Shown: positions 21,576-32,948 of the stretch, one piece after another
Layout of the letters: each line of letters opens with the position of its first letter
Position numbering within the stretch: position 1 is the stretch's first letter
Assembly (NCBI GenBank): GCA_016110215.1
Contig: JADWQD010000009.1
Coordinates: forward strand, 994,093-1,058,092
Length of the DNA stretch: 64,000 nucleotides
From: Capronia americana
Lineage: Eukaryota > Ascomycota > Eurotiomycetes > Chaetothyriales > Herpotrichiellaceae
Reading direction: 5' to 3'
The notes under the pieces: model-generated
The model's input: only the letters and a program-made list of their open reading frames with translations
Database searches by the model: none
Told to the model about the DNA's origin: nothing
Program-made: the position numbers and the translations under genes

Positions 21576-23270
21576 TCATGCCATGCTAAAATTGATGTTG
21601 TGCTTTTTCATAATGAGATGCAGGCCGAATGAGCCATAAGCACGCTCGTCTTCATCGTCCCATAGATACTGCAGTAGTTTCGCTGCCTGCCTGACTTGAC
21701 AGATTTCGACTTTGGAGTGGGTATCCAAGAACCGAAGGTATTCTTTGCGCTGACTCTCGCAAATCAAGAAAGAACCAATCATCATGATTGGCCACAGCAG
21801 AATCGTGATGAGAGGTGTCCTCGACACGGGGAGAAAGAGTGGGAAGGCCTTGTCGATATGACGCTGAATAGCAATAATGGTCTTGGGGTTGTTGACCACA
21901 GAGCCACATGAAGACGCTTTGAGAAAGATGAAGAGTGCTTGCCGGTAGATCTCTCCTACCCATGCACATTCTTCTTGCCATTCGGTCATCTCGGATATCA
22001 CAGGAGGCGGCTGCCACTGGGTGATGGAGTCGATCAGGCATTCGTAAGTGGACAGACTCTCTGAGCTGCACAGCCCGGATGCTTCTTCTATTAGTCTCTT
22101 CCTCGCAAGTATCGAGACCTGAGGTATCAGCTCGAAGAGGCCTTGGCCACAGCTGAGGACCACCCCATATGTCTGATATTCCTTTAGAAAATCCAGAGGA
22201 GTGAAGAAGGCGTCCCAGGGTAGGGCACGGGCCTCATCACTGTCGTAGGGGGTGATGCTATTCACAAGGACCAGATAAAAGTACATCTCCAGAACAAACC
22301 CTTTGATTGCTCTTGTGTCGTCGTGTCCATCTTCTTTGGACTCGTGCAGCAGTTTGCAGACAAGTTCGCGGCTTGCCCGCAAGTGCGGAAAGATCCCCCC
22401 GTTTGGCTCGCCCGAGATTGCCTGGAAATCGATGTCAGTAGTTGCAATTTCGTCTGTGCAGTCCAAGAAACCGGAAGTGGCAGAGTGTACCTCAACATGA
22501 CATAGGACAACTAGGACCAGGAGGAGGCGCAAGGTCCTTCGAACGTCGTGATGAGCAGACTCTTCGGCGAACAAGTGCCGGAGGTTCCGCAACAGTAAAG
22601 AGTAATGCTGACGGGTTGCCGACTGGACGCTCAGATCATCCCTCCTTTTGAAGCTGAGTTGAGTGCCGCTAAGCGCTAGCACAGCATGCATGAGCAGGTC
22701 ATCTGAGTATGCCAGGGGCAAGACGAGAGTGATGAAAGGGTTGCTGGACAGCGGCTTTGCCGCCAAAAAAGTGGCCGTGATTTCCAGATAGTGTTGTAGC
22801 AGGAGAAGGGAGCTCGAATTCAGCCAAAGAGCTCGTTCCCCGCTAAGGAACGATGCTGTCAGCGGATTCCAAAGCATCATCGACTCTGGCTTGTCTCCGT
22901 TATCATGTCGAAGGTCAATATCGACGACCGAGGATGAGCGAGTAGCAGCTTCATTTTCAGATAACTGCGGCGAGCGGTGATCCAGAACAAACGTGATTCC
23001 ACCCGAGCTAGGGCTATCGGCGGCATAAGAAGCTGACTGCTTCCGCTTTCGACGCACCGAGCAGCCGGAGCTCAAATGCCGTGCCTCAAGATCTTTGCTG
23101 GCGACAAAAGAAACCGGCCAAACACAGTCAATGAAATTCCGTGAGCATCCGGTGCACACAGGCCTGGTTTCATCGCACTTCTTTCTCCTGCCTCGGCAGG
23201 TCAAGCATCCTGTCTTAGTACGGCTATGGGCTGGCTTGTCGTGCTTCTGTGTCACGCGGATGTTGTCCAT
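21576..23270 (-). CDS. Zn(II)2Cys6 fungal transcription factor
   Basis: Nuclear regulator of 564 residues with no intron. The binuclear zinc cluster lies at residues 22-47: CLTCRGRRKKC, then CTGCSRNFIDC, spacing C-X2-C-X6-C-X6-C-X2-C-X6-C. A basic stretch (VRRKRKQ) follows at about 72. The rest is a helical fungal-specific regulatory region of the Fungal_trans_2/Uga3-like kind (for example ALVLSGTQ-like segments and a late segment LLWPIMMIGSFLICESQRKE). The gene sits between an amine oxidase and a GABA/choline-type permease, all on the same strand, which suggests that it controls them. That is inference from position. The start MDNIRVTQKHDKPAHSRTK places the zinc cluster at the usual distance from the N terminus. 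Confidence 0.9.
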   Translation of the reverse strand: MDNIRVTQKHDKPAHSRTKTGCLTCRGRRKKCDETRPVCTGCSRNFIDCVWPVSFVASKDLEARHLSSGCSVRRKRKQSASYAADSPSSGGITFVLDHRSPQLSENEAATRSSSVVDIDLRHDNGDKPESMMLWNPLTASFLSGERALWLNSSSLLLLQHYLEITATFLAAKPLSSNPFITLVLPLAYSDDLLMHAVLALSGTQLSFKRRDDLSVQSATRQHYSLLLRNLRHLFAEESAHHDVRRTLRLLLVLVVLCHVEVHSATSGFLDCTDEIATTDIDFQAISGEPNGGIFPHLRASRELVCKLLHESKEDGHDDTRAIKGFVLEMYFYLVLVNSITPYDSDEARALPWDAFFTPLDFLKEYQTYGVVLSCGQGLFELIPQVSILARKRLIEEASGLCSSESLSTYECLIDSITQWQPPPVISEMTEWQEECAWVGEIYRQALFIFLKASSCGSVVNNPKTIIAIQRHIDKAFPLFLPVSRTPLITILLWPIMMIGSFLICESQRKEYLRFLDTHSKVEICQVRQAAKLLQYLWDDEDERAYGSFGLHLIMKKHNINFSMA

Positions 23271-23794
23271 TTGATCGGTTGCCCAGACTAGATTGTCTGG
23301 TAGCTCTGGCGAGACCCGAATCCTTTGAGACGCAACCTCAGCATGGCTCCTTCCACGGAGTCAGGCATCGGAAAAGCAGGCGCGGTGAGAACCTAGGAAG
23401 TCATAGAAGGTGGACAAGATAACCAGCGGGCGTGAACCGCGGCCTGCTCTTGTACCGACCGCAGCCCGATACCAATTCGGTTAGCGTGGTCACAATGGGT
23501 CGGTCGGGGCCGCATCCACTAAAGCAGCAACTAGGACTCAGCAGAATCCGGCCAGAGGGAAGACTATCCAATTGCCTAACTTTTCGACCCTCTCCATGCC
23601 CCCTATCGCCCCTATCACCCTTATCGCCCCTCTACCAACGAGTATCGGCGTCACGCACGATGATCGAACAGTGACATAGCCAAGGAAGAGTCCGCATCAT
23701 GCCCTTTCCAAGCTTCGGGTCAGCGCTTGAAGTCCAAATGCGTATGTGCTTGACATGGTTGGCTGCCACCTGCTCACGCGCTGGACTCTGTGCC
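23271..23794. other. Intergenic region upstream of the Zn2Cys6 gene
   Basis: About 520 bases between the regulator ATG and the permease stop. It holds a C-rich imperfect repeat at about 23599-23630 (units of the form cccctatc). No gene is supported. Confidence 0.4.
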
Positions 23795-25727
23795 TTATTT
23801 CAACTGATCCACAGCGTGCTGCCCCACAGCGATAAATGAAGTCCGACGGCCGTCGTCGTCGGCTTCGAAGCTGATTGCTGGTCCCTGATAGTGTTTCCTT
23901 GCATGGGCGAACCAGTTGGCGATCCCCAGCAACAGGGCAATCCCCAGGATGACGGGGGTGTAGTCTTACCAGGTTTGAGGTGTCAGCGAGTTCTGTCCTT
24001 CAATGGAAAGACTAAAATGGGACTGCGGTGTGAGGGTCTCCTTCACTTACTCATAGTGCTCGCCGATGTCGGGAGAAAGATGGGGAAATTGAAGAAGATG
24101 GAGGTGACAACGGAGAAAATGACCACGACAATGTTGGCTGTCCATCCTACTGCGGCTGGAGTCGCAAATTGTCGACTCCTTGGCAGGTATTTGAGGCTTC
24201 GTCGCCGGTAGATGAGCATCACCACTGGGATGAGGAACGAGATCTCCTGGAACACAATCGACGAGCCGATGAGGGCGTTGAAAGCTACGTGATTTCGCCA
24301 CTCGTCAGCCGTTGGAAACACAATCAAATGGAATCCATACCCGTGTTCGAGGCGACAAAAATGCAGCCACACACCACCAACATCCCATACGTCAGGAACA
24401 GAGCGTAGACTGGTACCTGCAGCGTTGGATGGATTTTGGATATCTTGTTCGAGAACAGAAGACCGTTGTCGCGGGCAAAAGACCAGGTCAACCGAGACGA
24501 CGTCTCCTGGACGGCATTAAGGATGAACATGGTCATGATGATACCGATGATTGTAAAAACCACGGCGAGGGCGGTCGATCGAAATCCCTGCCTTAACACG
24601 ACCCAGGGGACGTACCTAGTATGTCCGCGTCGTCAGCCCCGGGTTTCCAATGCTAATGTGACTGTGAAGGTTCTTACTCGGTAGTGGTCATGATTGCCTC
24701 AATATCAGTCAAAGCGTAGAGCTGGGCAACAGTGTACGCAAACGCTGTAGTGCAGCCAATCAGTACAGCAGAGATCATAGCCCAGGGTACCGTTCGACGG
24801 GGCTCATTGCACTCCTCGGCGATATGCATCGAGGCGTCCAGGCCAATGTACATGAAACAGGACGTTGAAAGACCGGTAATGAAGCACACTCCATCTGACC
24901 AGCCGGTATAATTGATGAACGTGGCCCAAACGAACTTGGAAGGCGCTTTTGGGGACGACCGGACCAGCAGAGTTATCAGGGCGAATAGGAACAAGATCAA
25001 CGTGAGAGCGACTAGGGGAAAGTTAGCGTCGAGTTCGTGCTGGGAAGGGATGGCGACGGGTAAGTTGCAGAAGAGGCGCAGACTTACAGCCGATGTTGTG
25101 AATCCAAGGGGCCTTTTTCAGTAGGAACAGGTTGTTAGCGAGGATGAAAGCTGCGACACCCTCGTAGATGAGGAAGACATGCCACTGTTTTGTCTCAAAA
25201 GTCGGGTTCAAAGCAGAAACCAATGCCATGATCTGCTGGGCAGGGATGATCGTGACCGCTGCGCCGATGGCGACCCACGAGAATATTGACAGGAGGCCGC
25301 ATGCATAAGACACACCCCGTCGTATTTTCTTCGGTGCAAGGATGGATGCGAAATGATATTGTCCGCCGGCGGTCGGATAGACACTGGCCAGTTCTGCCAG
25401 CGAGATGGCAATGCACATGTAGGCGATGGAGGAGAGGATGACGCTGTATATTAGGGTGGCGGGTCCGCCTTGCAAAAGCGCCAGCTGAATGCTGCCTGCC
25501 ACTCCAGCCCAGCTGTTACAGATCACAAAGGCAAAGGCAATGATATTCCACTTGGAGAATTGCGTTTTGGCTGGTGCGCCTTCGATCGCGAGGCTCTGGA
25601 CGGTGCCATTTCCGACGCTGACCACAGAACACAGCTGCTGCTCTTCGAAGCTTGTGAGTCAGATGCCACTTGAATGAGTATATGTATACTTACCAGCAGC
25701 CTCCAGTTTCGGCGTTTTGAGGTCCAT
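23795..25727 (-). CDS. APC-family amino acid permease (GABA/choline permease type)
   Basis: Plasma-membrane uptake of GABA, choline or a related amine is predicted from the family (Uga4/Hnm1/Bat group). Six exons close in phase: 25727-25694, 25642-25088, 25011-24678, 24615-24341, 24284-24051, 23964-23795; introns 51-86 nt; 533 residues. The 34-nt first exon encodes MDLKTPKLEAA. Conserved family sequence includes WNIIAFAFVICNSWAGVAGS, ISLAELASVYPTAGGQYHFA and GLDASMHIAEECNEPRRTVP. The last intron joins to MNYTPVILGIALLLGIANWF, the normal C-terminal helix. About 12 membrane helices are visible. It is the most upstream of three same-strand genes (permease, regulator, amine oxidase). The exact substrate cannot be told from sequence alone. 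Confidence 0.92.
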
Positions 25728-27988
25728 GATACGGAGCAAAGAAAGCCCTGTCAGTGAATTGTGGCGGGAACTAGGATTGATATCCACAGACCGCACATGA
25801 CGGGAAACTGTCAAGGATATAAATGCTATCCATAGCAAGTATACGACCATTAAGCAATGCCGTGGACTTGCAAGCTTTAGCTAGTGCCATAGTCCGTGTG
25901 TATCCGCGTCTCTTCGTAGTGAGTTGTGTACCGCGCTTCGATGTCCAAGTTTGGCTATTCAGATAAGCCCGGCATTTGCTGTCCTTTGGGTTTATCAGCA
26001 CAGGCGTAGCATTTGCCCCCTGCAATAGGTCAGTAGCACGACCCTAACCACGATGAGTCTACATCACATCAGCAGAGAGCCTTGATTTGTTCTCCTCATT
26101 CACTCCTCAATATTCTTCGCACGCTCAGGGCAATACTCGTCCGGCCATTCGCCGGCCTCTTTTGCTACTCTCATGTGCTCCAGACTGTCCCGCCAGGGCC
26201 CACAACGTATTGGAACCTCGTCTGAGAGTTAATGCTGTCGGATCGTCTTCGCTGGGACCCCGAGGTAAATGATCGTCGAAAGGGATGGAAGCAGACGCCC
26301 AGCTCATCCGCTCGTCAATTGTGCTCGGTCCAAAGCGTGAGGGGCGTTATTGACCCTTTCGAGCGCTCTTGCCACGCGCGGAAAGTAGACATGGAAAGAT
26401 GATGCAGAGAGATGTCCCCCATTGCTCGCTTCCGGATTCGCTAGCAGCCACCTGAAGCGGACGCGGAGCAACTCAAGCGGAATCAAAGGGATGGCGCTCT
26501 CTTCCCTCGCTCGTGGAACGAACCTGACGGCCTTCTCATCCTTGATCGGTTGAAGTAAGCTATTCAACACCTCTGCAGAGACGCCGCCGCTAATAAAGCT
26601 CCATGGCAGGAGCTCAACAGGCTGAGATTCGGCCCAACCAGTCAAGCGACTTGCCCCAACTTTGTGACCGTTTCGATACTGCTCAGCAGAGCCGTGACCA
26701 GCAAGACGGTCGCGCCCTGCGCCAGAAAAGAAGAACCACTTCAACCTGGATTGGAAACTGATAGGCTCGGAAGGTCCAGAAGTATTCCGAATCCGCCAAC
26801 ATTGAAGCTATCTATTTGCAATAGCAGAGCTCTTGGCGCTCGAACGCAGCTCGGAGACCGATTTCCATCGCATAGGAACCTGCGATTACCTCTATGCGGT
26901 ATTTGGTTTGAATCCAATAACATCCAATGACTGGGGATCTCTCGTAAGAGCGGAGACATGATATCCGTTGTAAGGGGTAAAAGCTGGCTATAGTAAGAGC
27001 AGGCTATTGCTGTGAACCTAGGGCTACTCTCGATCAACACACCTGTAACGATGGCAGGCATGGTGCTCTGTGAATATCCGTCAACGTACGACACATCGGC
27101 GCAACAGCAGCAGCAATCACTCACCCAGTTCCTCCAAGCACAATCACCTTGACAAGTCTCAGCGTCTTCGGAATTTCAGCCACAATGCCCTGATGAGGAG
27201 GAAGACATGCAAAACATCAACAGCTGCAGAACTTCTGGTGAGCCTGCCATCAAAGAGAATAACATAGTAAAGAAGTCCAAGGGCTGGTATAACGATGGTG
27301 CCATCCATTGTGTGTAACGATAGGGCTTACGGCCATTTCTGAACAAGCCCATCCAGCTTCAAACACCTTTATTGGCATTCTACAGCTTGTGACAAAGCAG
27401 AGTTGACCTGCCGCCAATAATAAGCTGTGCTAGCAGTACCGCACAGAAGGATGATCCGTCACCTCCGGCAAAGTATGCCCATTGCCATGATGCTCGATGC
27501 AACAAGACGGCAACGTCAGCTCGCAGATGCAGCCCTACTGCCAGTTGAGGATCGCGCTGTCTTAATGCGTGCGCTTCTTGCGTCGTCAATTTGAACGACG
27601 CGCATCGCAGAGGGTCACGTAAACACCGATCAGTCCTAAACATGGCAGTCTGTTCTTCGAACAGCGCATAGGAACGTGCGTCGGCAGAGGACTTCGACCG
27701 CGAATTTGAGAATAGACTATGGCCAGGATGGACTGTATGCAAGGAAAGGTGAATGTAAAGAGATGGCAAACTGATCAAGCTCTGCCCAGCTCTAAATTAG
27801 TTACGAACCAATAAGCATGCCGGATGTGCGGAGCTCAAGTTGGCCCTTAAAGGCGGCACGAGCCTTGACCAAATTCGATCGCATGCTCGATTTCATCCTC
27901 GTTCAATCTCGAACCATCACTTTCGCGGTCTCCCAAAAGCGTCCCTCGCCAAACGCAGCCAGCGAGCCTCCCACATATTTGCGTCAGC
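25728..27988. other. 2.3-kb intergenic region without a supported gene
   Basis: This lies between the divergent permease and mL41 genes. The longest frame is on the minus strand at 26304-26744 (about 146 codons), with a non-repetitive, Arg/Leu-rich translation I do not recognise; the minus-strand frames 26741-27124 and 27380-27778 are also unplaceable. A multi-exon or decayed gene cannot be ruled out. The start must hold the permease promoter and the end the mL41 promoter. Confidence 0.35.
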
Positions 27989-28976
27989 ATGGTGAAGCCC
28001 ACGGTGACGCTATGCGCCCGTCTGCGCTTCACCACGAAACAAGTCGCCCGGGGCTTCTATCGAGGAAACCGAACAGGCTCAATGGGCGCGCATACAGAGT
28101 ACGGCCAATACATGATCGACTGGCGGAAAACCACACACTTCAATGTGCCTGACACGACAAACTTTTCTGTAAGCTCAAATGAGGACAAGTCACACCTGCG
28201 ATATGGCATGGCCACCAACTAACCGTTCGGGATGTCCGTAGCTCTCACCCTTCGTAACACTAGAAATGGAACAAACACCTCGAGTCGAAGAAGGCCCCGG
28301 CGGCGTGCTATACACCCCTGCTCGAGTTGACGGCCTCGAATTCCTGAAAGCATGGAAGAAACTCAACCCTGCCCAGTACGACAGTGTGGTCGACTATCAA
28401 GAAAACCAGGCCCCTGCAAGTGACCAAAGTTACGAGGAGGTCCCCGAGCAAATCCAAGAATCGGTCCAGCAACAAACATACTCTCCGGGTACGCAAGCTG
28501 AACGAAGCCCCTTCCAGCAGCAGCAAACACGCCAAATGCACACTTCAAGTAGGCGGCTCGGCTCCGCCCAACGGTCCACGCCGGTAGGCTCTAATTCCCC
28601 CAGCGCAAAAGAATGGCTCGACATGACCCGCGAAGAACGCAAAGCCCTTATCAAAGCGGCCACAACAGCTAAAATACGTCAACTGAAAAAAGAGAGAGGT
28701 GAACACATCACACCCGCCGAAAAGCAGGCTATAAAATCGGACATGAAGATACGGTTAAGGCAGGAATTGATCGGGACGGGCATGTTTGAGGACAAGAAAG
28801 AGTATGATAAGATGATGTCCGCGGAAGGCAGAAGTCGGGCGAAAGAAGGGTTGCCTAAGCGGACGCCCGAAGAAAAGAGAGAACTTCTGCTCTCTATCCT
28901 GCAGAAGGCTGGGAACGCGGACGGCGCGCTGGAGAGAATATTGACTGGGCAGGCTACCCATGGGGAGCCTTTATGA
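27989..28976 (+). CDS. mrpl27: Mitochondrial large-subunit ribosomal protein mL41 (Mrpl27) with long C-terminal extension
   Basis: Mitoribosomal protein. Two exons, 27989-28168 and 28242-28976 (intron 73 nt), join in phase zero to give 304 residues. The N-terminal 90 residues are mL41: LRFTTKQVARGFYRGNRTGS, then MGAHTEYGQYMIDWRKT, then across the intron NFSLSPFVTLEME and GLEFLKAWKKLN. Yeast Mrpl27 has about 146 residues, so more than 150 extra residues follow here. The extra part has a Gln/Ser-rich linker (about 105-170) and then a highly charged helical segment (MTREERKALIKAATTAKIRQ, up to the end). No splice site is needed to keep this open, and the frame is uninterrupted. The ATG at 28266 alone would give only the orphan tail; the splice explains why that frame begins in the middle of mL41 sequence. 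Confidence 0.88.
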
Positions 28977-30446
28977 CTACAAAAGATGATCATCTCATGA
29001 AGTGACACCGTTACCTGCAAGTTTCGGGATCGAAATGCCCTTGCATTCGCCACGGGCGCACTCGATACGGACTCCTGAGCATAACCTCGCTGCGATGTGT
29101 ATTCAAATCATCTGCATGCAAAAATGGTTATCTCACGTAAGGACGCACGCAGGCAGCGCCGCTGATAGGGTGTACGGCCTGCAGAATTGCCCTGACGCGG
29201 ATTGAAGCCATCGAGAAGATACCGGCCGAAGCTGGACATCATTTTATGTATCATAACACCTGTAATAAGATTGGGAAGGTCATTGCCGCACATGCAAGTG
29301 TCTATGAAGTTTCCGATACCATAAGAGACCACGAGCAAGATGCCTACACTCAGGGATAGGGGTCTACTACCGCTTCAAGATCGATCGATTCATTGGCCTT
29401 CGGTCGTAGATTGATTGATGCATGCGTACACTTGACTGCGTAGATTTCGCTCTTCGCTTGGAGGAAGCTGGAGCACCGCTGGTTTGATGTCGAGGATAAT
29501 AATACGACAGAATTGGACGAGGACTCTTCGTTGTTATCCCCCTCAGTTTCGGACAAGTTTCTGTGGATCATCACCAAAGGTACCACTAAGCGCAGACATC
29601 TAGCTTCGCCGCTGATGTACAGAGAGTATGTTTTGCCCAGATGTGTACGGTGAGAGGCTAGATGCAACTTAAGAACCGCCCTACGAACACGCTGTAGTCG
29701 AAGAGGGGACACGATTACCATGAGTTAAGCCCGCAATGAAGCTGTGATTCTGACGCTTGAATGAGGCCCCAATCAGGCAGATAGAAGCGAAGAGACCGGG
29801 ACTGGAAGCATCCAAGCGGCAAAGTACTGATACAAAAGTGGCTATCGCCCAGCTGTGACGTTCACTGAACGATGAAGTTGTCACCTCTCGAGTGAGGTGG
29901 AGAAACGTAAGGCAATACTCTGCTACCCAGGTTTGGTGATACCAGACGGCAAAAGCGGCTTCACTCGCCATTGGAACGTAGCATGAACAGAAGGCTGTCA
30001 ACTCTGTTGCCCTGTGCCTGCCGGTGTCTCTGAAATACAGGATGTACGAGGTATTAGCGATTATTTGTTTGCACATGGGCTGGTGCACGCTGGTGCCTAA
30101 ATAGTGCTCCACCGTAGACTAGTTCCTGACGGCCTACGGTCAGGCACACGCTCATTGCCGCTCTTGTTTGACTTCAACTTCACTTCCCTTGAAGATTATT
30201 GCACTTCAGCAATCGTATCCTCCATGAAGGAGCATAACACCGGCCTAAGTCAATGAGACGGTGACTATCCTTTCGTAGGCCAAATTCGTCGGCAGCTTGG
30301 GCTTGGACAGACTGCAAGTCGCAGACTGCAGCCGCCATAAACGCAATGCAACATTTATCTTGCTGCTTTGCCTCTTTCACGATACCGTCAGAAGGGCGGA
30401 TCGAAAATTCCTCTTCCATTCTCCGTGAGATTTTAACATAATCAAC
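28977..30446. other. 1.5-kb intergenic region
   Basis: Between mrpl27 and tfb1, both on the plus strand. Minus-strand frames at 29350-29721 and 29681-30112 have no recognisable motif. I see no supported gene. Confidence 0.4.
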
Positions 30447-32345
30447 ATGGCACCTCCACAAGGGCAGGCAACATATAAAAAGCAGTCTGGAACGCTGGCA
30501 ATATCCAAGGACAGAAAATCCGTTTCATGGACGCCTGCTCAACCTCCCGATTCGGCCCCAGCTCTGGTGTTATCAGCTGCAAATATCACCAATCTGCAAC
30601 AGACCCCAGAATCGAACCCCAAGGTTATGCTGAAGATATTTGCACAAAATCCCGGACAGTCAGAAGCCACCGCTCATGTGTTCACATTCACCTCCACGAA
30701 AGACCCTCGAGGTGAGGCCAACGGCATCAAGGACGCTCTAGCAAATGTCATCCAGGCGCAAAAGGCGGCTCAAAATGCTGCTGCAACGGCTTCATCAGCC
30801 GGCCAATCAGCCGCCATGGCAATGGCGAATGCGATCTCCGGCGGTGGCCGAGCGGTCAACCTCTGGGAAGATGATGAACTTTTGAAGTCGGACAACAGAC
30901 TTCAGCAGTCTCTGCTGCAGGCAAATCCTGAATTGGCAAGGACCTACAAGGAAGCACTCAGTCTCAAGCCAGACTCACTTTCCAAAGAACAGTTTACCCA
31001 ACACTTCTGGTCGTCTAGGGTGCATCTTCTACGAGCCCAGGCAATCTCGAAGACACAGGAGAAAGGCACTTTCAATGTTCTCGCCGGGATCAACAAAGGG
31101 GAGTCCAAGCTGAGTCTTAGACAAGACCAGATCCGCGCCATCTTCGAGCAGTACCCTATCATGCGAATTGTCTATGACGACCTAGTACCCCGCAAGGTCC
31201 CCAATGAGGCAGATTTCTGGTCCAAGTTCTTCCAAAGCCAGCTACACTTGAAGCTCCGTGGTCTGAAAATCGATCCCACAAGGGACCCTAAAGACGAACA
31301 CATCGACGTTGAAAGATACCTGAACCATCCCCTGGTGACAGGGCTTCGAGCCACCGCGGCCGAGCTGCACATACCGAAGTTCATTGACCTCGAGGGCAAC
31401 GAGGAAAACCACTTTGGCTATGGCAACCGTCCTGAATTCGACCTCCGGCCCTCAAACCTGGACAAAGCGCCCGTGATTCGCAAACTCAACGCTATCAGCG
31501 AGAAGCTCATGGCAGCAGTGAAGCCATCCGATGTCGATGCATCAGCTCCAATCGGCAAGGTCGAGACCACATACGAGCAGCTCAAGCTGCGCGACCTCGA
31601 AGGAACCCCCGAACAGAACCGCGTCATCCTCAATATTCGGGATCAAAGCCGCTTCTTCTCCGACAACCAGTCCGGCCAACGAGGTGCCAGCGACGCAAAT
31701 CCATTCCGGAACCTCGACCCCGCAAAAGCCGTCAAAGATGTCTACAGTGACATCGCCGCCCATTTCGCCCAGCCCGGGGTCGGCGCCATTCCGATCGCTG
31801 ACTTCGAAGAAGAAGGAGACGGCGAAGAGTTGGACGACGAGAGCTCTCCCAAAGCAGACTCTGGTTCTTCAATCGCAACAAAACACATACTCTCTCTCAT
31901 CAAGGCAAATCGCAATCAAACCGCCCCGGTCCCTGAGTCCTCCAATCTGAGCCCGGCCATCTACGACCGCTTGACGCTAAGTCATGCCACAACAGTAGAG
32001 TTCCTCCGACAATTCTGGCACGCCTTCCTCTCAGGCGACGCAGCGCGCGCCAACGAAGTCGCCAGCCTAGTCGAGTCGCTCAATCGCGCCCTCGACCGCA
32101 TCAACGTCATCGCCGAAGACGCCGAGAAAGAACGACAGCTGGAAATCAAGAAAAAACAGCAGGAGTTACAGACGCGCTACGAAAGGACAGGGCGGAAACG
32201 GACGCTCAAGAACGAGGACATTAAGAGCGGGGGAGCCCATGTGGTCAGGGAGTTACTCGGGCCGGCGACGAAGAGTTTGGCCGTCGCGGTCCAGCGCTAT
32301 AAGCAGGCGTTTGAGGAACAGACGAAGAACGTGGCAGAAGGCTGA
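30447..32345 (+). CDS. tfb1: TFIIH core subunit Tfb1/p62
   Basis: Subunit of the general transcription and nucleotide-excision-repair factor TFIIH, acting in the nucleus. The 632-residue product has no intron in its frame. The N-terminal PH-like domain (about 8-105) reads YKKQSGTLAISKDRKSVSWT and later VHVFT-like strands (ATAHVFTFTSTKDPRG). Two BSD domains follow: EQFTQHFWSSRVHLLRAQA (about 190) and EADFWSKFFQSQLHLKLRG (about 255). The C-terminal part has the conserved helical region ATTVEFLRQFWHAFLSGDA (about 513) and a charged coiled coil (EKERQLEIKKKQQELQTRYE). PH domain plus paired BSD repeats at this length is diagnostic of Tfb1. Confidence 0.95.
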   Translation: MAPPQGQATYKKQSGTLAISKDRKSVSWTPAQPPDSAPALVLSAANITNLQQTPESNPKVMLKIFAQNPGQSEATAHVFTFTSTKDPRGEANGIKDALANVIQAQKAAQNAAATASSAGQSAAMAMANAISGGGRAVNLWEDDELLKSDNRLQQSLLQANPELARTYKEALSLKPDSLSKEQFTQHFWSSRVHLLRAQAISKTQEKGTFNVLAGINKGESKLSLRQDQIRAIFEQYPIMRIVYDDLVPRKVPNEADFWSKFFQSQLHLKLRGLKIDPTRDPKDEHIDVERYLNHPLVTGLRATAAELHIPKFIDLEGNEENHFGYGNRPEFDLRPSNLDKAPVIRKLNAISEKLMAAVKPSDVDASAPIGKVETTYEQLKLRDLEGTPEQNRVILNIRDQSRFFSDNQSGQRGASDANPFRNLDPAKAVKDVYSDIAAHFAQPGVGAIPIADFEEEGDGEELDDESSPKADSGSSIATKHILSLIKANRNQTAPVPESSNLSPAIYDRLTLSHATTVEFLRQFWHAFLSGDAARANEVASLVESLNRALDRINVIAEDAEKERQLEIKKKQQELQTRYERTGRKRTLKNEDIKSGGAHVVRELLGPATKSLAVAVQRYKQAFEEQTKNVAEG

Positions 32346-32948
32346 GCCTTGAACATGCGTTTTTGGATGTCCACTGACTAACTTACCGGGTAATCAGTCA
32401 ATCAGTCATTGAGGCAATGCTCTTGGGTTGGCTTGGCTTGGTTTCCCTCAGCACAGAGCTGACGAAGAGAAGCGGCGTGCACGAGTTGGGGCCAAATCAC
32501 GGAGAACCCAAGATGGGAGACAGACAAAGCTCCTCTCCTCTTCCGCCCTTTCACACCACAAGACAACTAATTAAAGTACGGGACCGAGCCAACTTCTGCC
32601 TGAGCTCGGGAGCATTGGCTAATGTTGGATGCGGAGCCGTCATTCTGGCTCTCGACGGTCTAGGTGTGTTGCTTTCATAGCACGGAGATTTCAGCACGGC
32701 ATTTTTGCCAGGACTGCTGGGCAGAGTGCTAAGACTGATTGTTATGTACTGTATTCGCTGCATGGGAATGAGACGCAGGCCAGAAGCCGGACGGGGCAAG
32801 GGGGCAAGGACAGATTGTTAGAGCATCTTAGACACAAGCACAAGCATGCTGGAACCGAAATTGAGAGAAACATGGCGCGGCTTGCTCTCCGAGCGGCGTG
32901 TCATTCATTGATTGTCTGGAGTGCTCCTCCACCTGCACCCATGCATGC
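32346..32948. other. Intergenic region between convergent genes
   Basis: About 600 bases between tfb1 (+) and the rhomboid-like gene (-). No gene seen; probably both 3' untranslated regions. Confidence 0.4.

Noticed and set aside
28266..28976. Independent 236-codon gene starting at 28266
   Set aside because: The codons just before its ATG encode the conserved mL41 sequence LSPFVTLE and splice in phase to the upstream mL41 exon.
25728..30446. Possible transposon or RIP-damaged repeat in the two large gene-free stretches
   Set aside because: No terminal repeats, transposase-like motifs or strong local AT bias visible by eye; a genome-wide repeat search would be decisive.
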